A DNA stretch of 37,623 bases from Paracoccus nototheniae (GTDB lineage: Bacteria > Pseudomonadota > Alphaproteobacteria > Rhodobacterales > Rhodobacteraceae), in the NCBI RefSeq assembly GCF_004335005.1, contig NZ_RQRT01000042.1, positions 1 to 37,623 of the forward strand. Reading direction: 5' to 3'. The notes below the pieces were generated by a model that was not told where the DNA came from, ran no database searches, and saw nothing but the letters and a program-made list of their open reading frames with translations. Positions 7,849-16,974 of this stretch are shown piece by piece (the first letter of the stretch is position 1; every line of letters starts with the position of its first letter). A program made the position numbers and the translations under genes.

Positions 7849-9341
7849 TCGCAGGTCCAGCGCCAATCCGACAGGGAGGCCGTGATCGGCCAGCCATGCC
7901 CATGCGGCTCGATCTGGGTCTGCCCGACCTCCAGACAGTCATCGACCAGATAGACATGGTCCAGATTGACCAGCCAGACCCAGGCATTGTCGCCTTGGGT
8001 GCCGTAATGCGCCGCCGCCTCGGCCCAGATCGGGGCCGAAGCCTCGAGGCTTTCTGCGGCCAGCGCGCGGGCAAAAATCTCGTCCACTTGCGGGTTTGCG
8101 TAATGCGACGGGTTCATCCAGCCCATCCCGGCCAGCGTCGAGGAATAGAGCGCATAAAGCTGATAGGGCGAATGGCTGCCAAAGCCGAAGACCACAGGCT
8201 GGTCATGCATCACCCGTTGGATCGCGTCCCAGCTGGCCCCGGTCGGGGTGATCTCGATGCCCAGAGGGCGGGCCAGCTCAGCGCTCACTTCGGCCAGCGC
8301 CTGCCGTGTCGGGTCGCTGGCCGGATAGTTCAGCATAAAGGCCGCCCGCTGGCCGTCCCTTGTGCGGATGCCGTCGGGGCCGGGCTGCCAGCTGGCTTTG
8401 TCCAGAACCGCCGTTGCGGCCTTGGTGTCGGTCGGCACACGGTCATCCGGCCCGGCCCATGGCAGGCCGTCTGCCGGGCCGAAGGCCGGTGTCCCATGGC
8501 CGTTCAGCGCCACCCCGGCGATCACCTCGCGGTCGAGGCCCAGATTGAGCGCCTGCCGGATTGCCCGATCCGACGTGACCGGCTGGCCTGAGGGCATGCT
8601 GATCCCGCGATTGTCCACCGTCTGCGCCACGACCGCCCGAAATCCCTGCGGCACGCGGTCGGCAAGCTGTGCGGGCAGGGCGACCATATGAACGGCCCCC
8701 GCCTGCGCGGCCGCAAGGCCGGTATCGGGCCCGGTGAACAGGAAGGTGATCTGTTCGAATTCGGGAAGGTCGCCGTGATAGCCGCCGTTGCGGCGCACGA
8801 TCAGCTGCTCGCCCTCGGACCACGAGACCAGCGTATAAGGGCCCGACCCGACCGGCGCGCGACCGTAGCCCGGCGCATAGCTGGCCGCCGGGACGATGCC
8901 CAGAGTATAGAACGTTTCGGCAAAGGTGATCCACGGGCGGTTCAGGACAAAGCGCACGGTCTGTGTATCCACCGTCTCGGCCCGCTCCATTGCCGACAGG
9001 TCGATGCTGTCGGGGGTGCCCTTTGCCGTCGTGAAGGTGAACGCCACATCCTCGGCTGTCAGGGGCGTGCCGTCGGAAAAGCTGACGCCCTCGCGCAGGG
9101 TGATTGTCCAGACCAGCCGGTCGTCGGACAGCTGCCAATCGATCGCCAGATCGGGCTGCGTGACCAGATCGGCGTCCCGGCGCAGCAGCGTGGACTGGAA
9201 CAGCGGGTTGCCATAGCCGCCCCAGCCCCGGATCGGATCGAAGCCGGTATCAGGCTCTCCGCCAATGGCCAGAACCAGATCAGGTGCCGCCATGGCGGGC
9301 AGGGGGGCCAGCAGGGCGGTCAGGGCTAGGACAAGGCGCAT
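7845..9341 (-). CDS. nikA: Periplasmic nickel-binding protein (NikA-like, SBP family 5)
   Basis: A 498-residue solute-binding protein. The start MRLVLALTALLAPLPAMAA is a clear Sec signal peptide with probable cleavage after AMA, and supports ATG 9341. The mature protein has family 5 features: DPIRGWGGYGNPLFQSTLLR near the N-terminus, then WTITLREGVSFSDGTPLTAEDV, and later PVGSGPYTLVSW. The C-terminus ends with DWRWTCE. It is the first gene of nikABCDE, 125 bases from the divergent nikR. Family 5 also binds peptides; nickel (free or chelated) is inferred from NikR linkage and the neighbouring urease. Confidence 0.85.
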   Translation of the reverse strand: MRLVLALTALLAPLPAMAAPDLVLAIGGEPDTGFDPIRGWGGYGNPLFQSTLLRRDADLVTQPDLAIDWQLSDDRLVWTITLREGVSFSDGTPLTAEDVAFTFTTAKGTPDSIDLSAMERAETVDTQTVRFVLNRPWITFAETFYTLGIVPAASYAPGYGRAPVGSGPYTLVSWSEGEQLIVRRNGGYHGDLPEFEQITFLFTGPDTGLAAAQAGAVHMVALPAQLADRVPQGFRAVVAQTVDNRGISMPSGQPVTSDRAIRQALNLGLDREVIAGVALNGHGTPAFGPADGLPWAGPDDRVPTDTKAATAVLDKASWQPGPDGIRTRDGQRAAFMLNYPASDPTRQALAEVSAELARPLGIEITPTGASWDAIQRVMHDQPVVFGFGSHSPYQLYALYSSTLAGMGWMNPSHYANPQVDEIFARALAAESLEASAPIWAEAAAHYGTQGDNAWVWLVNLDHVYLVDDCLEVGQTQIEPHGHGWPITASLSDWRWTCE

Positions 9342-9351
9342 CGGCACATCC

Positions 9352-9379
9352 GTATGACGAAATATTGCATTCCGCTTAC
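9352..9379. promoter_or_regulatory. Candidate NikR operator
   Basis: Eleven bases from the nikA start is a site GTATGA-N16-GCTTAC, 28 bp long. The Escherichia coli NikR operator is GTATGA-N16-TCATAC; one half-site matches fully, the other at four of six positions, with the same spacing. Its place between nikA and nikR fits nickel-dependent repression of nikABCDE. Binding is inferred. Confidence 0.6.
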
Positions 9380-9466
9380 GCGCATCGCGATGGCCAAGGC
9401 AAGCGCCGGCGTCTAGAATCCGGTGACGGGCAAAGCGGGATGCCCGGTTTACAAGCAGGATACCGA

Positions 9467-9883
9467 ATGCAGCGCGTGACCATGACCATCGAGGATGACC
9501 AGCTGGCCGCTCTGGACGCCTATGCCGGACAGCGCGGCTATGCCAGCCGGTCCGAGGCGATGCGCGATGTGCTGGCCGGTGTCCAGATGGCCGCGACCGA
9601 CGCCGACTCTGACGCAACCTGCATCGCCACGCTGACATACTTGTTCGACCACGACATCCGCGATCTGACCCGGCGACTGGCCACACAGGCACACAGCCAT
9701 CACCATCTGCAGCTGTCCACGCTACATGTTCATATCACGCATGACGATTGCCTTGAGGTCGTCGTGCTTCGCGGCACGGTGGGTCAGGTGCGCCGGATGG
9801 CCGACGCGATCCTGACCCAGAAAGGCGTGCGCATGGGGCAGTTGCATGTCATGCCGCTGCCGGTCGGCAGTGAGGCTGACTGA
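9467..9883 (+). CDS. nikR: Nickel-responsive regulator NikR
   Basis: A 138-residue repressor. The N-terminal ribbon-helix-helix (RVTMTIEDDQLAALDAYA, then GYASRSEAMRDVL) binds DNA. The C-terminal ACT-like domain holds nickel ligands at the same residue numbers as E. coli NikR: His76, His87, His89 and Cys95 (HVHITHDDC). The start ATG 9467 has AGGA six bases upstream; a longer upstream reading is unlikely because it would cross the operator. It is divergent from nikA and should shut off nickel import when nickel is plentiful. A hairpin follows directly at 9885-9921. Confidence 0.94.
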   Translation: MQRVTMTIEDDQLAALDAYAGQRGYASRSEAMRDVLAGVQMAATDADSDATCIATLTYLFDHDIRDLTRRLATQAHSHHHLQLSTLHVHITHDDCLEVVVLRGTVGQVRRMADAILTQKGVRMGQLHVMPLPVGSEAD

Positions 9884-9884
9884 C

Positions 9885-9921
9885 CCCTTAGACCCCATGA
9901 TCGCTGACTGGGGTCTAAGGG
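9885..9921 (+). terminator. Hairpin after nikR, at the edge of an IS remnant
   Basis: A perfect 12-bp stem, CCCTTAGACCCC at 9885-9896 and GGGGTCTAAGGG at 9910-9921, encloses a 13-base loop two bases after the nikR stop. There is no T run, so it may be a weak or factor-assisted terminator or an RNA 3'-end stabiliser. Sequence matching the IS5 transposase begins at the very next base. Confidence 0.6.
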
Positions 9922-10275
9922 CAGCAACCGGACCAAGTCGTTGGTGCGCGCGCGGGTCGAGCATGTTTCCGGCGCGTAGGCCAACAACATGGGCGGCACA
10001 CTGGTGCGCACGATCGGCATGGTGCGGGCGAAGGCCAGGTTCGGCATGAAGAACTTGGCTTACAACATGCGCTGCCTCGGCCAGTTGAGCCGCCTGAACC
10101 CGTGCCCGGCCTGACCTCGAGGCCGGGAAGTGAGGCTGTGCAGCACAGAACGCTGTGTAACAGACGGAGATCTGAAGACCCCATAGCGCGCAAGGATGCC
10201 GACGGGCGGTAACATCCCCGTCTCAAGCCCCCCAGCCCGCTACCCGCGGCAGGAAAAGATCAAAATCGAGGTGCC
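9922..10275 (+). mobile_element. Right-end remnant of a second IS5-family element
   Basis: This segment matches the 3' third of the IS5 transposase at 4258 onward (GCAGCAACCGGACCAA) through to the same right terminal repeat ATCGAGGTGCC at 10265-10275. The coding part has a stop (TAG at 9977-9979) replacing the Gln codon in the FGAQTND region, plus many substitutions, so it is a diverged, dead copy rather than a recent duplicate. The left two-thirds of the element is missing. It has the same orientation as the copy at 2029-4616, and the nickel cluster lies between them. Confidence 0.85.
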
Positions 10276-10307
10276 TATAAGTCTCTCCATATTTCCAGCC
10301 AACAAGT

Positions 10308-11852
10308 CTATTCTAGCCACACGTTTCGGAAATCGTTCCAGCATTGATTGGTGATAGTTAAGCCTCGTAAGCTCGGCGAATGGCCAAACATCCCCCTGCG
10401 ACTATTGAGAAGCGGGAGGATTGGTAACTGATCCATGATGCGGGCATCGGCCATACGGTAAAGAGCGATACGCTCTCTCAATGGCAAGGTGACGGCCGCG
10501 CGATCCAACAGGTCATCAAGCAACGGATCAGCAGCGAAGCCGGCATTGAAGCCCGTAGGTGAGGCATTTGCACTGTGCAGAATCTGACGAAGCCACAAGT
10601 CGCTAGACATCCCCCAGCTCATTTCTGTGAAAGACACCGCCCGGGCAGCCCCCTTGCGCCATTGATTGCAATAGACAACCCAATCCGGGTGCAGCTCTAC
10701 TTCAAGCTTAATGCCCACCGCCGCCAGATCCGCAGCAATTCGTGCATATATCATGCCGGGATCAAGTTGGGCGGAGCCATGCTTTGCGCCAAATGCCCGT
10801 AATGTTAGGCGATTAGCCACCCCAGCTTCAGCCAGAAGCGCACGAGCCAACTGCGGGTCATAGGGATAGTACTCAGCGGATTGTGGATTGTGAGAGGATG
10901 AGCCGGGAGGCAATGCACTGACGGCCGGCACTGTTGCGCCGGGAAAAAGCTCGGAGCTAAGAGCATTGCGGTTGATGGCATGGGCAATGGCCCGGCGAAT
11001 GCGGACGTCTCCGATCTGGGGGTCGCGGGAATTGAAAACGAGATACCACAGATAGGGAGGCGCACATTCCGGAATGCTGAACCCCTCTGCCGCGAGATCT
11101 TCAAGATTCGCGCCTTCGAGGCTATAGGCCAAATCGACTTCACCCTCCCGCAAGGCGCGAACGCGGTCTTTGAGGTCGGGAAAGGGAAGAAAACGGATGC
11201 CGGAGAGTTTGGGTGCGCCGCCCCAATAATCGTCGTTTCGGACTAGCTCGACTCCCGACCCGTGCTCGGTCTGGAAGCGGCGATGGAAGCGAAAGGGACC
11301 GGTACCCGGGGCCCGGTCGGCACAACCGTCAGGGCCATGTTGTTGCAGGGCAAGGGGACTAACCAAAGACTGTGCCCCGGGCGCGTCCTCTTGCGTCATG
11401 TAGCGAAGAAAATCAGGCGCAGGAGCTTTCGTCGTAATCTCGACCGTCATCGGATCAAGGGCACGGACTGATGCTAACATTTCGACCGCAGATTGGTTTA
11501 AATCCGACACAACGGCAGAGAAGAATTTGCTCGAGGGATCGCACATTCTGGCGTAGTTTAGCACTACTGCTTCGGCATCCAGAGCTGCGCCGTCGTGAAA
11601 GCGAATTCCCGATCTTAATCGAAACAGGAAGCGGCATTCATTGTTTGAAATTTCACAGCTTATGGCAAGGCGGGGCACGAGGGCAGTCGGCTCCCCCTCG
11701 ACTGCGGGGTGTTTTTCGAAATCATCCTCCATGAGGCTTTCATGTGTTTGCTGGACAACGCGACCGGTGTTCCAGCCGCCGAAAGACCGTGGCGGATCAA
11801 TTTCATCCACTTGCCAATCTAGAGCCACGCGCAGGATACTGCCTTCATCCAT
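10308..11852 (-). CDS. ABC-type substrate-binding protein family 5, without signal peptide
   Basis: A 514-residue protein with the full family 5 fold: MDEGSILRVALDWQVDEIDP at the start, LRSGIRFHDGAALDAEAV, GTGPFRFHRRFQTEHG, and IRRAIAHAINRNAL later. Relatives bind peptides, nickel or chelated metals in the periplasm. This one has no hydrophobic leader: ATG 11852 is preceded by GAGGA at good spacing, 17 bases after the ureF stop, and the frame upstream offers no signal-like segment. It is the last gene of the urease cluster and has no permease partner beside it. Options are a cytoplasmic metal or ligand binder, or a secreted protein that lost its leader. A link with nickel is only contextual. 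Confidence 0.8.
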   Translation of the reverse strand: MDEGSILRVALDWQVDEIDPPRSFGGWNTGRVVQQTHESLMEDDFEKHPAVEGEPTALVPRLAISCEISNNECRFLFRLRSGIRFHDGAALDAEAVVLNYARMCDPSSKFFSAVVSDLNQSAVEMLASVRALDPMTVEITTKAPAPDFLRYMTQEDAPGAQSLVSPLALQQHGPDGCADRAPGTGPFRFHRRFQTEHGSGVELVRNDDYWGGAPKLSGIRFLPFPDLKDRVRALREGEVDLAYSLEGANLEDLAAEGFSIPECAPPYLWYLVFNSRDPQIGDVRIRRAIAHAINRNALSSELFPGATVPAVSALPPGSSSHNPQSAEYYPYDPQLARALLAEAGVANRLTLRAFGAKHGSAQLDPGMIYARIAADLAAVGIKLEVELHPDWVVYCNQWRKGAARAVSFTEMSWGMSSDLWLRQILHSANASPTGFNAGFAADPLLDDLLDRAAVTLPLRERIALYRMADARIMDQLPILPLLNSRRGMFGHSPSLRGLTITNQCWNDFRNVWLE

Positions 11853-11869
11853 CCCAATTTCCTCGATGT

Positions 11870-12589
11870 TTATGTCGCAAACAGACGGCCGTGATCCCGC
11901 GCGTGGCGCATCATGGCTATTTCAATTGCTGCAGATGCGCTGCATTCTAATTCCTCAACGGGTGTTGCTAAGGCGATTTTTCCTGCCCTAAGTATTTCAG
12001 GGGCTAAGCCAGCAAGCATTGTCTGAGCGGCCTTAGCGGGAAGCGCATCTAGGCGAACGGCAGCAGAGAGGATCATCGTGGCGATTCCGCGAAGCTCCAT
12101 CAGTACTGCCGCCTCTTGTGCAATCCCGCAGGCCGCCGAGACCGCTGCCGAGACTACTGCGAGATGGCCTGGCGTCTCATGCCGAGCAATCGCATCGGCA
12201 AAGGCAGCCAGCATCGGGTTATCTGCAAACCCGGGAGCGAGGGTTGCTAGCCGATGACCGCATCTACGGGAGGCGGCTTGCGCGGCTTCTGTCAGCTTCA
12301 GGCAGTCTAGGCGAGTGTCGACGGCTAGCAACTCCCGCAAATCGCCCGCGAGAAATGCTTCATGGGACAGTGCGGCCGCGGCGCCGTCCCCCCGTGCGGC
12401 ACCGTGTATAAGGGCGGAAACAACAATTTGCCTGAGGCAGTTCTCGTCCGGAACGCGCCCATCCCGGAGCAGCCTTTCAAGCCCCATTGCATGGGCATGG
12501 CGACCAATAGGAAGCGCGGAATCCGCAAGCTGCATCAGCGCAAGTAGTGCTGCGCCTTCCATTGGAAAGTAGCTCCCTTCAATGTTCAT
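11870..12589 (-). CDS. ureF: Urease accessory protein UreF
   Basis: A 239-residue all-helical urease chaperone that, with UreD and UreG, helps assemble the carbamylated, nickel-loaded active site. It carries the usual start region ALLALMQLADSALPIGRHAHAMGLERL (family motif: LADSxxPxGxxxHSxGLE). The start ATG 12589 (MNIEGSYFP) overlaps the ureE end by 11 bases and has an AGGG ribosome site inside ureE. The His of SALPIGRHAHAMG replaces the more usual Phe or Tyr of G-F/Y-S-H-S. The C-terminal arm ends HARDHGRLFAT. It is cytoplasmic and lies in the ureGDEF part of the cluster. Confidence 0.9.
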   Translation of the reverse strand: MNIEGSYFPMEGAALLALMQLADSALPIGRHAHAMGLERLLRDGRVPDENCLRQIVVSALIHGAARGDGAAAALSHEAFLAGDLRELLAVDTRLDCLKLTEAAQAASRRCGHRLATLAPGFADNPMLAAFADAIARHETPGHLAVVSAAVSAACGIAQEAAVLMELRGIATMILSAAVRLDALPAKAAQTMLAGLAPEILRAGKIALATPVEELECSASAAIEIAMMRHARDHGRLFAT

Positions 12590-13115
12590 GCGCGCCCTTG
12601 TCGTGGTGATGGTGTACATGAGCGCGACCGACAGGATGCTCATGCGATGCGCCCGCACACGCAGGAGGCGCCCCTGCGGCAAAGGCACGTTCTTCGAAGC
12701 GTATTCGCGCTTGGTCGACCCCATATGCAAGAAGTGGTCGAGCGGCCAGTTCAGGCGTCTCCGTCACCGGCACCACAATCTCGCAACCGTCTATTTCGCT
12801 TGGGGTGTGGCGATTGCCTAGGGCATGACCAATACGAAAAGCGGTCGCGGGATCGGACTCTGGCAGCGTGACAACCATGACTTGCTCGGGCTTGCGAGCA
12901 ACCACAAGGATGCGGTGGCCGTCATCATGTAGCACCGTACCATCAGCGAGCCACCGCGGCTCGTGAAGGTCTAGGCCAATTTCTGTTCCCAACTCGCTCC
13001 TCACCCGTAGGCGTCTCCGCCCTGCATCCGCGGCCGCAACCCACAGGCGCTCCCGCTTCCGGCCGCGAAACCGGCAATCGTAAGCATGGCCAAGAATCTG
13101 ATGGAGCATCAACAT
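12579..13115 (-). CDS. ureE: Urease accessory protein UreE with His-rich tail (nickel metallochaperone)
   Basis: A 178-residue nickel metallochaperone that hands Ni to UreG/urease. The N-terminal domain is peptide-binding and the C-terminal metal domain shows AFRIGHALGNRHTPSEI, the UreE metal-site motif. The tail has nine histidines in its last 22 residues (HEHPVGRAHVHHHHDKGAHE region), a nickel store as in Klebsiella UreE. The start ATG 13115 has AGAGGA eight bases upstream. It lies 13 bases after ureD and overlaps ureF. Confidence 0.93.
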   Translation of the reverse strand: MLMLHQILGHAYDCRFRGRKRERLWVAAADAGRRRLRVRSELGTEIGLDLHEPRWLADGTVLHDDGHRILVVARKPEQVMVVTLPESDPATAFRIGHALGNRHTPSEIDGCEIVVPVTETPELAARPLLAYGVDQARIRFEERAFAAGAPPACAGASHEHPVGRAHVHHHHDKGAHEH

Positions 13116-13128
13116 TGTTATGTCCTCT

Positions 13129-13944
13129 CTATTTTCTCAGGATGCGAGCAGGGCGGTCCCGCAGGTGTGTCCTGGCTGTATCCCAGGCAGAATGAGTCGC
13201 TTCGCGAAGCCTTGGTGCATCATTGGCAAGAAAGCGCGCCACTGCACCGTAGCCCGACACTAGAGGCGCGGCTCCAGCAAAAACGCCCGGCATATGCTCG
13301 AGGCATTCAGAGAGTTCTTTGGCAAGAGGCGCGTAATCTGTTTGGGGTCCAAGCGCGAAAAGTGTGCCGACATATCCCTCTCCGCCCAAGGTGCCGGCAA
13401 GCGATGAAGGTGCTTCTTCGGGGGCAAAGCTTGCCGCGTCGATCAGGATCTCACGGCCTTCGACGGTTGCGATCAGCCGATAAGAAACGAATGTATAGTC
13501 ATGCCATTCACCGCGTGCCACACGTCCCGGCGCTATCGTGTCGATCAGGATTGCCCCTGCATTCCGGTCAAGTGATAGCCGCGTGACCTGACGATGTCTG
13601 GCTCCCGCGTGCGGTATGAGAAAATCCGGGATAGATTCGATGAAACCGCCCTCTGCAACGCTGATTGAGGTTTCCTGTATTGAAAGTGTGCCTCCCTGAA
13701 GTCGGGTCGCCGCAGGGGTGGAAAGGCAAAGGTGGGCCTTTGGCCCGACAGTAATGTCCATGGTCAGCCTGTCGCCGCCGAAGATTGAACCTGCGGCGTT
13801 CTGAACATAGATCAGCGCACCATCCTCATCTTCAATTGGTAGGACTGCGGTTGTGGTGAGGGGATAGCACTGTCGCCGCCCAGCAAGCCGTGTACGACCT
13901 CCACCGTCGCGGACCAAGTTGAGCGCTAAATAACCCTCATTCAT
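13129..13944 (-). CDS. ureD: Urease accessory protein UreD (UreH)
   Basis: A 271-residue urease chaperone. The UreD family pattern is clear: [19 protein letters not shown], then [32 protein letters not shown] and [12 protein letters not shown]. UreD binds apo-urease and, with UreF and UreG, channels nickel to the active site. The ATG overlaps the ureG stop (ATGA). Here it follows ureG, unlike the more common place at the head of urease operons. Confidence 0.92.
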   Translation of the reverse strand: MNEGYLALNLVRDGGGRTRLAGRRQCYPLTTTAVLPIEDEDGALIYVQNAAGSIFGGDRLTMDITVGPKAHLCLSTPAATRLQGGTLSIQETSISVAEGGFIESIPDFLIPHAGARHRQVTRLSLDRNAGAILIDTIAPGRVARGEWHDYTFVSYRLIATVEGREILIDAASFAPEEAPSSLAGTLGGEGYVGTLFALGPQTDYAPLAKELSECLEHMPGVFAGAAPLVSGYGAVARFLANDAPRLREATHSAWDTARTHLRDRPARILRK

Positions 13945-14555
13945 CCGGGAAATATGCCGAAGAGTGCACTGCGGGTGATTTCGTCGAAAACAGCGCGGAC
14001 ACCCTCGCCCTTACGCAAGTCTGTGAAAAGAGAAGGGCGGTCAGGGCGCGCTGCAGCAACATCCTGCCGGATGCGGTCGAGATCGGCATCGACATGCGGA
14101 GCCAAGTCGATCTTGTTGACGATGAGCAAGTCCGCGCGCAGGACGCCAAGCCCGCGCTTGCGGGGGATATCGTCACCCGCCGAGACGTCTATGACGAAAG
14201 TCCACCAGTCCACCAGATCGCTCGAAAAGGTAGCGGCAAGATTGTCGCCGCCGCTTTCGATCATGATCAGGTCAGGAGAGAAGCGCCGCTCCAAGTAGTT
14301 GGCGGCCTCTATATTGATGGAAGGGTCCTCGCGAATAGCCGTATGCGGGCAGGCCCCACTTTCGACGGCCATTACACGCTCTGGATCAATGAGCCCAGAT
14401 CTGCGCACCCGTTCGGCATCCTCGATAGTGACTAAATCGTTTGTAATCACCGCAACCGAGACGCCTTCGGTGTAACAGACCGGCAGTAACCTCTCGACCA
14501 GCCGCGTCTTGCCGCTGCCGACCGGGCCGCCGATTCCGATCCTTACTGCTGCCAT
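13941..14555 (-). CDS. ureG: Urease accessory GTPase UreG
   Basis: A 204-residue SIMIBI-class GTPase that couples GTP hydrolysis to nickel insertion into urease. It shows the P-loop GGPVGSGKT at 9-17, the nickel-binding Cys-Pro-His ([11 protein letters not shown]), the switch region [14 protein letters not shown] and the guanine motif NKIDLA. Start ATG 14555 has a strong AGGAGG five bases upstream and follows ureC by 11 bases. Length and motifs are standard. Confidence 0.96.
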   Translation of the reverse strand: MAAVRIGIGGPVGSGKTRLVERLLPVCYTEGVSVAVITNDLVTIEDAERVRRSGLIDPERVMAVESGACPHTAIREDPSINIEAANYLERRFSPDLIMIESGGDNLAATFSSDLVDWWTFVIDVSAGDDIPRKRGLGVLRADLLIVNKIDLAPHVDADLDRIRQDVAAARPDRPSLFTDLRKGEGVRAVFDEITRSALFGIFPG

Positions 14556-14566
14556 TCCGCCTCCTG

Positions 14567-16282
14567 TTATTTAAGCATGTAGATCTGGCCAAGCGCGACC
14601 TGTTCCGCCGGCCTGCTCGTCGCCAACTCGCCATCGAGCCGAACTTCGAAATTTTCGGAATCGACCTCGATTTCCGGCACCCGACCGTTTAGGACCATGT
14701 CGCGCTTGAGCAGGTCACGGGTCGAACGAACTGCCGAAAGCCTCGCGCGCAGATCAAGGCGTCGGCCAATATCACTGCTCAATGCCCCCGGTGCGACAAA
14801 GCGCAAACCGAGGCTCTGAGGTGCCCTGCCAAAACAGCCCCACATCGGACGGTAGCGCAGTGGTTCGCAGGACATGAGCGACGCATTCGCCTCGCCTAAG
14901 GGTGCCCAAACTGGGAAGCCAGACTTAAGCACTAGCTCGGGCTTCACTCCGAACCTGTCGGGTTTCCAGAACACCAGATCGGCAAGCTTGCCTATTTCGA
15001 TCGAGCCGACCTCGTGGTCAATGCCAAACATCAGCGCAGGATTGATGGTGTATTTCGCGATATAGCGCCGGATGCGGAAATTGTCCGCGCCGGCTCCCCG
15101 ATCTTCGTCTAGCGCCCCACGCTGATCGCGCATATGCTCTGCCAGCTGCCAAGTCCGCGCGATGGTCTCTCCCACCCGGCCCATGCCTTGGCTGTCCGAT
15201 CCGATAGCACTGATGACGCCTAGATCGTGCATTACATCCTCCGCACCGATGGTCTCCCGCCTGATGCGGCTTTCGGCGAAGGCGACATCCTCGGGCAGGC
15301 GCGGGTTAAGGTGATGACTCGTCATCGCCATATCAAAATGTTCATCAAATGTGTTGATAGTAAAGGGATTCGTGGGATTAGTTGAAGAAGGTAGGACATT
15401 TTCGTGCCCGCAGATGCGGATGATGTCCGGAGCATGGCCGCCGCCTGCGCCCTCGACATGGTATGCATGGATGCCTCTGCCTGCGATGGCGCGTATCGTG
15501 TGTTCGACGAAACCAGACTCGTTAAGGGTATCGCTGTGAAGCTGGATCTGGCCACCGCCAAGCTCGGCAGCTTTTAACGCGGCGTCAATGATGGTGGGGC
15601 TGGCTCCCCAGTCTTCATGGATTTTGAGCCCGGCTGCGCCGGCCGACAATTGTTCCAGCAAGGGTTCGATCTGATGAGAGGCCGCCTTAGCAATGAAGCC
15701 GAAGTTCATCGGAAACGCCTCCGCCGCCTGAAGCATCAGGCCGAGATTGGTGGTGCCGGTTGAGGCAATTGGAACCGTGGTAGGGCCAAGGCCACCGCCC
15801 ATCATCGTAGTCATACCCGCGCAAAGCGCCTCGTCCACTTGTCCCGGATCGATGAAATGCACATGGCAGTCGATTCCGCCTGCCGTGACGATAAGCCCCT
15901 CGGCTGCCCGGATATCGGTATTAACGCCCACAATCAGTCCAGGCGTCACTCCGTCCATGATGTTCGGATCGCCTGCCTTACCGATCCCGACAATGCGGCC
16001 TTCTTTGATGCCGATGTCGGCCTTGTAGATCCCGGTGACGGCATCGATGATTAACGCGTTGGTTACGACAAGATCAAGGATCCCTTCGGCAGCAGTCAAG
16101 GCGCCGTCGCAGCCGGTTCCGCCACGGATAGTCTTTCCGGCGCCAAAGATCAGCTCATCTCCGCCAATGCAAAGATCCCGCTCAACCTTTGCCCAAAGGC
16201 CGGTATTGGCTAGCCTGACGCTGTCTCCGGTAGTAGGTCCATAAAGCTGGAGATAGCGTTCCCGTCCAATGTTGTATGCCAT
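14567..16282 (-). CDS. ureC: Urease alpha subunit UreC
   Basis: The catalytic subunit, about 571 residues, hydrolysing urea to ammonia and carbamate. Nickel ligands are visible: His140 and His142 ([11 protein letters not shown]), the lysine to be carbamylated Lys220 (GLKIHEDWG), His249 (QLHSDTLNE), His275 ([13 protein letters not shown]) and Asp363 (GSDSQGMGR). The mobile flap reads [10 protein letters not shown], so Ser322 stands where most ureases have Cys (VCHHLDP). ATG 16282 is preferred over GTG 16288 because GAGG lies five bases before it. The start lies just after the ureAB stop. Confidence 0.95.
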   Translation of the reverse strand: MAYNIGRERYLQLYGPTTGDSVRLANTGLWAKVERDLCIGGDELIFGAGKTIRGGTGCDGALTAAEGILDLVVTNALIIDAVTGIYKADIGIKEGRIVGIGKAGDPNIMDGVTPGLIVGVNTDIRAAEGLIVTAGGIDCHVHFIDPGQVDEALCAGMTTMMGGGLGPTTVPIASTGTTNLGLMLQAAEAFPMNFGFIAKAASHQIEPLLEQLSAGAAGLKIHEDWGASPTIIDAALKAAELGGGQIQLHSDTLNESGFVEHTIRAIAGRGIHAYHVEGAGGGHAPDIIRICGHENVLPSSTNPTNPFTINTFDEHFDMAMTSHHLNPRLPEDVAFAESRIRRETIGAEDVMHDLGVISAIGSDSQGMGRVGETIARTWQLAEHMRDQRGALDEDRGAGADNFRIRRYIAKYTINPALMFGIDHEVGSIEIGKLADLVFWKPDRFGVKPELVLKSGFPVWAPLGEANASLMSCEPLRYRPMWGCFGRAPQSLGLRFVAPGALSSDIGRRLDLRARLSAVRSTRDLLKRDMVLNGRVPEIEVDSENFEVRLDGELATSRPAEQVALGQIYMLK

Positions 16283-16284
16283 GA

Positions 16285-16971
16285 TCACCTCAGAAAATCT
16301 TTGAGCCGCTCCATAGCGCGCTCGCGGACGGCTGGATCGTCCAGCGGCCCCTCGACCAGGCCAGCGAGGCCATGGACAATCCGCGCTCCGCCGATGGTGA
16401 CAAGATCGACATCCCGCGTGTCCCCCGGCTCAAAGCGAAGCGTCGTGGCTGCGGGAATGTCGAGCCGGAAGCCGTAGGCAGCTTGGCGCTCGAACCGGAG
16501 GGCCGGGTTGACTTCAAAAAAATGATAATGTGACCCGATCTGGATGGGGCGATCTGCTAAGCTGACAACGCGCAGCCGCAGGATCGGGCGGTTCCGGTTG
16601 ATCTCAATGGGATCCGGTCCTGTCCTCCAGCGCGGCTGATGGAGTGATGCAGATTGCATCTTCCGTCCCGGACTAATCGGATCATGCACGCAGATCAGCT
16701 TCTGCCCATCCGGGAAAAGTGCCTCAACCATAATAATGCTGATCAGCTCGCCAACACCTGGCATTACGTCATCTTCGGTTAGAGCTGAGGATGCCAGCGT
16801 AACCATGTCCGCAACGGTGCCGCCCGCACGTGCACCTTCACAGATCATATCGGCAATCAATGCGCGGGCTTCGGGTTCGCTCAGCAGCAAGCCCCTTTCC
16901 CGGCGCGTGCGGGCAAGTTGGGCAGCCTGGAAGAGAAGCAACCGGTCGGTTTCACGCGGGGTAAGATGCAT
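16285..16971 (-). CDS. ureAB: Fused urease gamma-beta subunit (UreAB)
   Basis: A 228-residue fusion of the two small urease subunits. Residues 1 to about 100 are the gamma part ([47 protein letters not shown]). About 125 onward is the beta part ([26 protein letters not shown], then [17 protein letters not shown]). Many bacteria keep ureA and ureB separate; a gamma-beta fusion is known from Helicobacter and some other lineages. The start ATG 16971 lies three bases after the ABC ATPase stop. It assembles with UreC. Confidence 0.94.
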   Translation of the reverse strand: MHLTPRETDRLLLFQAAQLARTRRERGLLLSEPEARALIADMICEGARAGGTVADMVTLASSALTEDDVMPGVGELISIIMVEALFPDGQKLICVHDPISPGRKMQSASLHQPRWRTGPDPIEINRNRPILRLRVVSLADRPIQIGSHYHFFEVNPALRFERQAAYGFRLDIPAATTLRFEPGDTRDVDLVTIGGARIVHGLAGLVEGPLDDPAVRERAMERLKDFLR

Positions 16972-16974
16972 CAC

